From Musa acuminata AAA Group (taxonomy: Eukaryota > Streptophyta > Magnoliopsida > Zingiberales > Musaceae), in the NCBI RefSeq assembly GCF_036884655.1, contig NC_088342.1, forward strand, positions 16,134,001-16,198,000: a stretch of DNA of 64,000 nt, written 5' to 3'. This document shows, one piece after another, positions 54,881-64,000 of this stretch. A program made the position numbers and the translations under genes. The number at the start of each line of letters is the position of its first letter. Positions within the stretch are counted from its first letter, which is position 1. The notes under the pieces were generated by a model. The model did no database searches. It saw nothing but the letters and a program-made list of their open reading frames with translations, and was not told the origin of the DNA.

Positions 54881-57296
54881 TCACATCCATGAGGGAAGGA
54901 TTCAAAAGTTGCTAAATTATGGATATCTAGATCCATTCAACTACGAGTCATATACAACTTGCGAGCCTTATCTTCGTGAAAAACTGACCAACTTTCCATT
55001 TAGTGAAACTGGAGAGAGAGCCACAAAGCTGTTGGAACTTATACATAGTGATGTAGGTGGACCTATGTCAACTCATACCATTGGTAGTTACTCCTACTTT
55101 ATTACCTTTACTGATGATTTATCAAGTTATGGATATGTGTACTTAATGAAGTACAAGTCCGAGGCCTTTGAGAAATTCAAGAGTATAAGAATGAAGTAGA
55201 TAACTAGACTGGAAAGAGTATCAAGACTCTTCGATTAGATCGAGGAGGTGAGTACTTAAGTATAAAGTTTACTCAACTCCTCAAGGACTATGGGATATTA
55301 TCCCACTGGACACCTCCTTATATACCTCAGCTCAATGGTGTCTTTGAAAGGAGAAATCGTATACTATTAGACATGGTACGGTCCATGATGAGTTTTGCTG
55401 ACCTAGCCATCTCCTTCTGGGGATATGCCCTAGAGACCACAGCTTACCTTCTGAACAGAGTTTCAACTAAGTCGGTAGTGTCTACACCATATGAGATATG
55501 GAAAGGGAAGAAGCCCAATCTTAATGTTGTTAAGATTTGGGACTGCCCTACCCACGTTAAAAGACATAACCCTAATAAGTTATAATCAAGGACAGAGCAG
55601 TGCAAGTTTATAGGATACCCCAAGGAAACTTGTGGGTATTATTTCTATCATCTCGAGGACCAAAAAGTCTTTGTAACCAAGAGAGCAGTGTTCCTTGAGA
55701 AGGAACACATTTTTGGCGGAGATAGTGGGAGCATGATAGAGTTGTGCGAGGTTAGAGAACCAAGCTCAAGCACCACTCTACAGCCCGAGTTTGTTCAGGT
55801 ACCTAACACATAAGTTTCAACTTTACATAGGTCTGGTAGAGTATCTTATCTTCCTGAGAGATATGTGGAACATATTAGAGAAGAGGATGTTGAGGACATT
55901 GATCCTTAAACCTACGAGGAGGCTATTATGAGTATAGACTCCGAGAAATAGTAAGAAGCCATGAATTCTAAGATCGATTATATATACTCCAATAAGGTTT
56001 GGAACTTAGTTGATGCACCCGAAGGTATTGTACCCATCGGTTGTAAGTGAATCTTTAAGAAAAAGATCGGAGTCGATGAAAAGTTAGAGACCTATAAAGC
56101 AAGGCAAGTGGCTAAGGGGTACCGTCAAAGGCAAGGTGTTGACTATGACAAAACCTTCTCACTTGTAGCAATGCTAAAATCCATCCAAATTCTATTGGCT
56201 ATTGCAGCACACTATGATTATAAGATCTGACAAATAGATGTGAAAACTGCATTCCTCAAAGGGAACCTCGAGGAGAAGGTGTATATGATACAACCTAAGG
56301 GATTTGTGTCCAAGAACTGCCCAGATAAGGTGTGCAAGTTGCTTAGATCCATTTATAGACTAAAGCAAGCTTTTCAAAGTTGGAACATAAGATTTGATGA
56401 GGTAATCAGATCTTATTACTTCATTAAGAATGAAGATGAGGCAATAAGATTTCCATTGTGTGTATAGGAAGGTAAGTGGGAGCGTTATCACAGTTTTGGT
56501 GTTATATGTGGATGACATCTTAATTATTAGGAATGACGTAGGAATGCTATCCACAGTAAAGGCTTGGTTATCTAGTCACTTCTCCATGAAGGACTTAGGG
56601 GAAGCATCCTATATCTTAAGGATTCGAATCTATAGAGACAGATCCAAGAGGATGCTTGGCTCGTCCCAATCTAGGTACATAGAAACTATTGTCAAAAGGT
56701 TTGGCATGGAAAATTCCAAGAGAGGTCTCATACCGATAAGACATGTGATATCGCTTTCTAGGAGTATGTCCCCAAAGACTCTAGAAGAAAAGGCGAACAT
56801 GGATATGATACCTTATGCCTAAGCGATAGGGTCTATCAAGTATGTCATGCTATATACTAGGCCTGATATAGCGCATGCACTGAGTGTCACGAGCAAGTAT
56901 CAAGCGAATCCAGGCTTGGAGCACTAGAAAGCAGTAAAGTGTATCCTTAAGTACTTGAGAAGGACTAAGGATCTTTTACTAGTATATGGAGATAATAGCC
57001 TCAGGGTTGAAGGCTACACGAACTCAAGTTTTCAGTTTGATATCGATGATAGCAAGTCAAATTCGGAGTATGTGTACACCTTGAATGGAGGATCAGTGTA
57101 CTGGAAGAGTTCCAAGCAAGATACTACTACTGACTCGACCATAGAGGCGGAGTACATTGCTACAGCAGATGCAGCAAAGGAGGGAGTCTGGGTGAAGAAG
57201 TTCATCACAGATCTAAGAGTCGTGTTGGGTAGCGAAGAGTCGATTTCCTTATATTGCGACAACTATGGGTCTGATGGAGATCAGATACATAGGTGA
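54881..57296 (+). pseudogene. ANG-E integrase, RT and RNase H, heavily broken
   Basis: Integrase: YTTCEPYLREKL, LELIHSDVGGPM, then frame changes near 55200; PYEIWKGKKPNL at about 55490. RT: MKTAFLKGNLEEKVYM (56240) and YVDDILII (56500). RNase H: EGYTNSSFQ, TTTDSTIEAEYIA, SLYCDNYG. Stops and shifts occur throughout (for example 55197, 55583, 56465 and 56820). The RNase H C-terminus between CDNYG and the PPT is deleted. No active enzyme is possible. Confidence 0.87.
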
Positions 57297-57310
57297 TTGG
57301 CTTTAGGTCC

Positions 57311-57320
57311 AGTGGGAGAT
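57311..57320 (+). promoter_or_regulatory. ANG-E polypurine tract
   Basis: AGTGGGAGAT abuts the 3' LTR, as is usual for plant copia elements. Confidence 0.85.
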
Positions 57321-58921
57321 TGTCAGTCATAGGTGCCCAACAAACCAATCACGTGAGTAATGGCACATGTGACTTGACACGAAATATTTTTGCTTATTAT
57401 ATTTTGGCCTTTATTACTTTATATTAACTATTATATATATACATGTATATATTGTAATATCCTTGAATTTGTGGAATGGGAATCGGATCGTGATGAGATC
57501 ATGATAATGAGATCGATTCACCTTTAAACATAGATCCTAAATAATCCCGGTCATAGGATACTCTAGAGGGACATCGTGAAAACTGGACAGACTGGTGTGC
57601 TATATACCCGTCCATATGATGGATGCAGTTGGTCTCATAGCTGCTCGTGTAGGGACACTAAGGATACAGTACATGTGCTCATTGGAGAATGAGTTCATTG
57701 ATTGATCCGCTTATGAAATGTTGGATGGTTGATGATGTCTTATTGTCAGACAGTGATTCCGTAGTCCTAGTGGTATATCTGATCCTTAGACTTAAGACAC
57801 CAAGGATGTCCTGTATGAGTGCTCCACTCTTTGATACCAGACTTATAGGTTTGGATGTCCCAGATCCAGTATAGTTGGTCTTTGGGAGTGGCAGTCGACC
57901 TTACGAGGGCTATTGAGTGTCGATAGAGGATCATCCACTCTCGACATCATGAAAAAAATATCACATATGTTCTTTCTCAGACAAATCCCTGGCTAGGGTC
58001 ATTCAGATTGAGAGAGAAAGAGTTCTTTGGAAGAATCCGATTAGAGCGAGACTCGAGAAGAAACCGTATGGGTCTGACAGCACCATGCCCAATATACGGT
58101 CTCTGGGATATTAGACGAATGAGAGACTATAGGTATACATTAATTGAGGACAAACAAGTCCAATGGATTGGATTCTCTTGAATCGTCTAGGGACTACGGC
58201 GTAGTGGCCTAGTACGTCCGTAGTCGATGAGTCGAGTGAATTATTATAGAGATAATAATTCACTAAGTTAGAAGGAGTTTTGAAAGGTATGACTCATGGC
58301 TATCTCGATATTGGGCCTAGCAGGTCACACACATATGGTAGGCATTGCGATGATAGATGTTCAGATATGAGATATCTGCCAGAGCCCCTATCTTATTGGA
58401 TATCCAATAAGCACTTGAATTATTGGATCCCATGGACGAGATCCAATAAGAGCCCATGAGAGATTATTGGATAGAGATCCACTAATCTAAAAAGCTTGGG
58501 TAATTGGATGCAAATCCAATATCCACTAGGGAAGGATCCATTAGGGTTTGATAGGGGACCTCTATAAATAGGAGAGATTCAGTGGTTCATAGGCTAGAGC
58601 CTTTGCTTGCCTCTCCTATTCTCCTTCCCCTCTTCACCTCAGAGCAGGCCTGGAGTTTTGAGGAGCATTGTCGTAGCCCTGCTATGTGGATCACCGTTAG
58701 AGAGGATGACGCTTGACCTCCTTCACCCTCTCCTAGATATCTGTAAGGAAACAGGGATATACGATCTTCCTAGGTAACACAATCTATTCTATACGCTGTT
58801 TATTTCATGGATTTTTGCGCACCAATCTTCGCATGACGACGAACATCTTTTTGGAAAATTAGAGATTTTATTTTCTTGTTCTTTCGTTGTGCATGTGATG
58901 TCGCCCCAAGATTTCCCAACA
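57321..58921 (+). repeat. ANG-E 3' LTR (1601 bp)
   Basis: TGTCAGTCATAGGTGCCC...TTTCCCAACA. TATA at 58563-58570. Same length as the 5' LTR, with many substitutions. Followed by TSD GGTAC. Confidence 0.92.
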
Positions 58922-59488
58922 GGTACCACTGCCCAATCTAGGTGGTACCACCACCCAAATAGTACTTGGGAGGTTGAGCCTCAAGCGGTTCCACTACAAG
59001 CCCTGGTGGTGCCACCACCTAATATAGCTCTAAGTCACTAAACGGGCCAAACAACAGGCCCAATTCAGCCCTAATTTAGGCCCAATTGATCCCTAATTGA
59101 ATTAATAGGATTGCTCCCCAAACTAACTCAAATTGACACCTAACTACGATAACTAAGGCTAAAATAATTATAATACACGCAATCTCAATTGTTCGGCATG
59201 TCAATTGTTCATCCAAACTTCCGATGAACTCCCAACAAACTCTCGACGAACTCCTAGCAAGCTTTCGGTGTATCATCCGAACCTTTGACATAACACCCGA
59301 TACATCCATATCTTGGTGCATTATTTGATTCTTTCGGTCCGATGCCTGATCTTTGATTTCGGCTCAACATCCGATTCTCTAATTGTTTTTACCTTTTTAT
59401 GATCATAGTTAGTCTTGCATCACTTTTCTCAACATATGGATTAGATCATAAATCAATTGATTTCATTATCGAAATTTGAGATTCAACA
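58922..59488 (-). repeat. LTR fragment J, last piece
   Basis: Resumes with the second half of the split palindrome and ends at the U3 terminus (minus TGTTGAATCTC at 59478-59488). The U3 start has TTTCGATAATGAAATCAATTGA, consistent with the junction hairpin of the group. Confidence 0.8.
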
Positions 59489-60887
59489 TGTTGTATACAT
59501 GTCCATATGATAGTTAGTCTTGCATCATAGTTAGTCTTGCATCACTTGTCTCATAGTTGCTCATATGGGGACATTAGGGATGTCGCGCAGGTGCTCATTG
59601 GAGAATGAGTTCACTAATTGATCCGCTCATTAGATGTTGGATGGTTGATGATGCCTTATTGTCAAACAACGAGACACCAAGGATGTCATGTATGAGTACT
59701 CCACTCTTTGATACCATATTTATAGGTTTGAAAGTTCTAGATTTAACACAATCAGTCATCGAGAGTGGTAGCCAATCTTACAAGGGCTATTGAGTGTCGA
59801 TAGAGGATCATCCTCTCTTAGTGTCATGAGAGGAATATCTTATGTGTTCTTGCTAAAGAAAATCCCTGGCCAAGGTCATTTAGATTAAGAGAGAAAGAGT
59901 TCTCCAAGAGAATCTGATTAAAGTGAGACTCGAGTAGAAACCATATGTGCCTAACAGCACCATATCCAATATATAATCTTTAGGATATTAGATGGATGAG
60001 AGACTATAGATATACGATGAGTGAGGATAGATAGGTCCAAGAAATTGGATTCCCCTATATTATCTAGGGATAACGACATAGTGGCCTAGTATATCCGTAG
60101 TCGATGTGTCGAGTGAATTATTATAGAGATAATAATTCACTAAGCCAAAAGGAGTTCTAACAAGTATAATTCATGGCCAGCTCGATATTAGGCCTAGAGG
60201 GTCACACGCATATGATAGGCGTTGCGACGAGTAGAGATTCGAATATGAGATATCCGTTGGAGCCCCTATCTTATTGGATATCCAATAAGCTCATGAATTA
60301 TTGGATCCTGTGAATAAGATCTAATATGAGCCAATGAGAGATTATTAGGTAGAGACCCACTAATCTAAAAAGCTTAGGTAGTTGGATGGAGATCCAGTAC
60401 CCAATATGGTAGGATCTATTAGGGTTTAAGTTGACATGGAGCCTTTATAAATAGGAGGGAACCAAAGGGTCATAGGCAAGGTTCTTTTTGGCTACCACCT
60501 CCTATTCTTCTCTCTCCCTCTCCTTCTCAACCTGTAGCTCCTATTTATAACGTGTGGAAAATAAGGGACAGCCCATTTTTTATTATGTGGTGCATGTAAC
60601 GAGGAGGATTATACAGTGATTTAAGGAGCGTCTTTACAGCCCATATCATGTGGATCACTACTTGAGAGGATGACAGTTGACCTCCTTCATTCTCTCTTAA
60701 AATTTATAGGAATTCAGGGATATATGATCTCCTAGGGAAACAATCTCTCTTGTACACATAGTTTTTTAGTTTTATGGGTTTTTACGTACCAATCTTCGCA
60801 CGATGATCAAATATTATTATGAAAATCTAGATTTTTATTTTCTGTTCTTCTGTTGCACATATGATGTTGCCCTAAGATTTTCCTATA
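59489..60887 (+). repeat. ANG-E-family LTR (rearranged, 5' part missing)
   Basis: Corresponds to ANG-E LTR from about 44098 to the end, finishing TTTTCCTATA at 60887. Near its start (59505-59545) it has two copies of AGTTAGTCTTGCATCA, which is LTR J sequence (59403-59420), not ANG-E LTR. No PBS follows. Confidence 0.78.
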
Positions 60888-63800
60888 CTCCTGTTGATCT
60901 TCTTTGAACTAGGATTTAATACCTCACTGTTGATTTTTTTTTGTAGAACTTTGGAAAGAAGAGGAAGAGAATAGTAGAAAGAAGTAAAAGTATTTCAATA
61001 CGTAGTACTTTTTGAATTGATCCGAGAATGCCTATTTATATTGACTAAAAGATAGAGTAAAGTTTTTTAAAATAGTAAAAAAAATCTACCATATCCTAAT
61101 AAATCTTTCACCCTTATCTATTTATTTAAATCTAAATTTTTATCTTTTATTTTATCTAATCCTAACTATTTGAATTAATCTTAACCACACTCATGTGTTT
61201 GCTAAGGTGATTACTTGGTTTGTATTAATCTTCAAATTATTCTCTCTATGAATTTGATTCTTGTATAATTAATCTTCTTTTCGTTCATTCTATTAGATGA
61301 ATACTGTAGAAGTTTATATGTTACCTAAATTTTGTGCTGAAATGAATAATGATTATAATTAAGGTATATTATTCAGCTTAAGTCTTAATTACCTCCATAA
61401 GTTAATTTATTAGGGTTGTACTCAGTGTATCATACCTAGTTTCTTCCTTTGGTTAGGGCATTGGATGTGTAGGATGAACTAAATAAACTAATATATGGAA
61501 TTGAAAATGGAAGCTGGCATGCTTAATCCCCTGCATATGCAAACGCAAATGGGCTTATCTGATAATATATTTACATATATTAGTTAGTAAAAGGAGGAGA
61601 TAAGAATCAGATGCATATAATTCTCTTGATAAATAAGCATGCCTACATTTTGTCAATCTATTAAATTTGTTTGCGCTACATTAATTTCTTGGAGATAAAA
61701 GCCACCGAACATCATCCAAAATAAGAAATAATTGTAAATGTGCAAATTGACCAACAATTCCCAGTAAAAAAAAAAATGTAGTGGATCCAAAATAAGAAAA
61801 AAAAAGTTGTAGCTAGGGAGACAAGTAGGTGCCACCAACTAGCTGAGACTTCGCTACAGATCCCTCTCACACCATCTCAAGATGTGGATTGGCAACTTTT
61901 TGTAGATGCCATACGTCATACAAACTATTCGTACCAATCACACTTCACTTTTTGACAAGTCAAAAGTGCGATGGTCAAGTAACTCGCACCAGTGGAAGCA
62001 TCGAGAAGAGTAGATTACTGCGTCGTTCACGTTTCCACTTCTATGGAAATGGAGATGCAGTTTCCACTAAAATTGATGTTGATAATCTATTTGTTTTCTT
62101 AAGTTAATAACAAATGTTGATATCAGCGTTGCACCCATCAATTCCTCAGCAAGTGCTGATATAGTCTTGTCGATGAAAAGAAGCATGGATGCTGAAACAC
62201 TTGAGGTCTAATGATTCAAGTAGCTGAGGAAGTATCTACGAGGGAATTAAGGAATGGGCGGATGAAATATTGAAGATGATTACCAGGCTCATCTGCGTTG
62301 CACTCGAAGACTCAACATGTTCTTACTATGTATTGCATGGGAAGTAAGGCAATAAAGAATCTCATATTGTGAAATGTCTAAGAAGCACACCATGTTGTTG
62401 ATTTTACTTTGAGGCCAAAAAGGCTTGATTTTCGCTCATCCTGGAAGGTGTTCATCAGAGATTTACTCAGCATCTTCCAATGTGACCACACACACATCAA
62501 TGCTTACAAAGTAAAAAACATCAGCTACTTCATAAAAATTATTCTGCTTTTCTTTTCCAAGTTCAGACCACTCTCGTTCCTTGCTTTCCTCATTTAAAGC
62601 AAGGCTTCATCCCGATAGATCGCTGTCATGACCGGAGTACCATTTGTCATGCTTCTGAGTTGGAGCCTGGATGTATATGGCAGCGAGGAATAAATATAGA
62701 TTGCTGTTTGGTATCACTGCAGCAGCATGTTGGACGTTGTGTCTCGTCTCGACATTTAGGGCCACAATGACTTGCCTCATTGATCTCTTTCCTGTTGATC
62801 CCTCTTGCGTACCTCATGTGGGGCAAACACACTGCCTCCTGAGCCATGTGAAGGAGTTCTCGTGAACCGGCCTGAAGCCTGCAATTTTAGAACAAGATAT
62901 CAACCCATGTTTGTCCTTAGTTTTGATTGCTGATCGATGTTGGTCTCAGTGTGCTGCTTCAAGTCCATAAAATATTAGCTGGGGGAGTGGTTGGTGTCTT
63001 ATCCTCTTCAATAAGTCTAAAGATTTGAATATGTCTTGGTGTTACTTTCGAAGCATTAAATCCTATATTTGTCATGAAATCTTTAGCGGATCTGTTGCCT
63101 TCGATACGTTCTGCTGCATGTTGTTTAAATCTAGCATTTTATTGTTTTATTATCGCTGTACCTTCCTTCTTATCTTAGCATTAATAAAAGCTGCTGTATC
63201 TATCTAATGTTGTATAGGGAATCAACAAGGCTGAGCACACACTCACGTTTGTTATCATTTATGGTGGGATCAGCCCGTGACCTAAAACCTTTTATTTGAT
63301 TTCTTCCCTTTGGCGTCAATCGATCCACGGGCTCGGAGGATGGATGCTCCTCCAAACTTAGTTGGATAATGTATACCTGTACTTTGTTTTCTGAAGCTGT
63401 ATGGTTGTCATATACATAAAGCTTCTCTGTCAAGAATCTGGTCGCCATCTGTCCCAAAATTTTGCTTGTAGACAACCTCTTGCCAACTTCTCAAGCCATA
63501 AAGACAGTCCCCAACACTATGCAAAAGCCTAACTAGGAGCACACTTAACATCTGCGTCACAGCGGCGATCGCTTTCTGGAGAACGAGATGATGGTGGATG
63601 AGGGCCAACAAGTAACCTACAGACAACCCTTGTACAATAAACTAACTAATTTACCCGCATGATCGCCATGGCCGAGGACACAGTAGAAGCCACTATCACA
63701 ATTAATGGTGGATCAGTATAATAGCAGACAAATCGGATTTATGATTGGTTTTACAAAGGACAACCTCATACAGCCCTAAAACAGTCTTTGGCAAAGAACT

Positions 63801-64000
63801 ATTGGGAGATTAGAAATGGTAGCAGGCTGTCATACACGGTTGAGTTATGGTCAAAATGAGCAAGGTAACTCCAGCTTAGCTACTTTGCTGGCCAAGATAG
63901 TTCCATTTAGTCATTAACCAAACAGGAAGAGAGGGTAAATTAGATGCCGAAGGATAAGAAGGCATGGAGGCTTTTGTCTGTTCCTCTTTTGTCGCCATTA
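60888..64000. other. Low-copy region without a recognisable gene
   Basis: 3.1 kb with no similarity to the elements to its left. All open frames are short (under ~95 codons on either strand) and match nothing I know. 62400-63210 has transcript-like features on the plus strand (mixed composition, an AATAAA at 63183-63188). Minus-strand frames at 63200-63475 and 63408-63626 could be exon pieces or chance. I cannot choose between a gene 3' end, intergenic DNA and an unknown element. Confidence 0.4.

Larger units (their letters stand above)
43819..58921 (+). mobile_element. ANG-E: old Angela/Tork-like copia element, carrying CHR-D and TEK-T
   Basis: Two LTRs of 1601 bp each, a PBS, degenerate gag and pol in copia order, and a PPT. 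Perfect TSD GGTAC (43814-43818, 58922-58926). The target was the centre of the palindrome CAGTGGTACCACTG in LTR J. Without CHR-D and TEK-T the element is about 8.7 kb. Many stops and frameshifts and well-diverged LTRs mark it as old. The lineage name rests on remembered protein style and should be checked. Confidence 0.9.

Noticed and set aside
62671..62865. 64-codon hydrophobic frame MYMAARNKYRLLFG... as a small membrane protein
   Set aside because: Short, no recognisable family, and an equally long frame exists on the opposite strand at the same place.
63200..63626. Two overlapping minus-strand frames as exons of a host gene
   Set aside because: No homology recognised and no consistent splice structure could be built from the sequence alone; left within the low-copy region.

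Overview
Source. This is plant nuclear DNA made almost entirely of nested LTR retrotransposons. The evidence is plant-type Ty1/copia and Ty3/gypsy proteins, initiator-Met-tRNA primer sites (TGGTATCAGAGC), LTRs bounded by TG...CA and 5-bp target duplications (TSDs). A monocot seems more likely than not from the element mix, but nothing seen fixes the species. I see no host gene I can name. Only the last ~3.1 kb (60888-64000) looks low-copy.

Names used below. SIRE-M: nearly intact copia element of SIRE/Maximus type. NAG-A, NAG-B, NAG-G: non-autonomous relatives with LTRs and a gag remnant, but an AT-rich filler instead of pol. H, I, L, K, J: other LTRs of the same superfamily. ANG-E: old copia element of Angela/Tork type. 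CHR-C, CHR-D, D2: pol-deleted Ty3/gypsy chromovirus relatives and a solo LTR. LARD-F: LTR element with no recognisable coding. TEK-T: long solo LTR.

Layout. 1-2056 is the 5' end of element H (minus). It is inserted in LTR I (2057-3286), which abuts an ANG-E-family scrap (3287-3576). 3577-6052 is element L, interrupted by NAG-A (6053-10920), which is truncated on the right. 10921-11093 plus 19180-19734 is LTR fragment K, split by SIRE-M (11094-19179, TSD CAACC). NAG-B occupies 19735-31703; its 3' LTR holds CHR-C (25647-31043, TSD CACCG). 31704-32405 is another ANG-E-family scrap. LTR J (minus) is split into 32406-32644, 43587-43818 and 58922-59488 by NAG-G (32645-43586) and ANG-E (43819-58921, TSD GGTAC). 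NAG-G carries D2 (37131-37524, TSD GTTAA) and LARD-F (38536-42932). ANG-E carries CHR-D (46306-49911, TSD TAATC) and TEK-T (52130-54875, TSD CTAGG). 59489-60887 is an ANG-E-family LTR.

How the parts relate. Only SIRE-M has near-complete gag-pol, and three lesions break it. NAG elements keep the cis signals (LTR, PBS, PPT) and would depend on a SIRE-like helper in trans. CHR-C has almost identical LTRs but lacks catalytic RT and most of integrase, so it too was probably copied in trans. Most notable: a covarying hairpin around the PPT/3' LTR junction of the SIRE/NAG group; repeated PPT-like hairpins in the NAG filler; GC-rich palindromic arrays in the LTRs that received four independent insertions; and a tandem primer-binding site in CHR-D that moved its LTR boundary.
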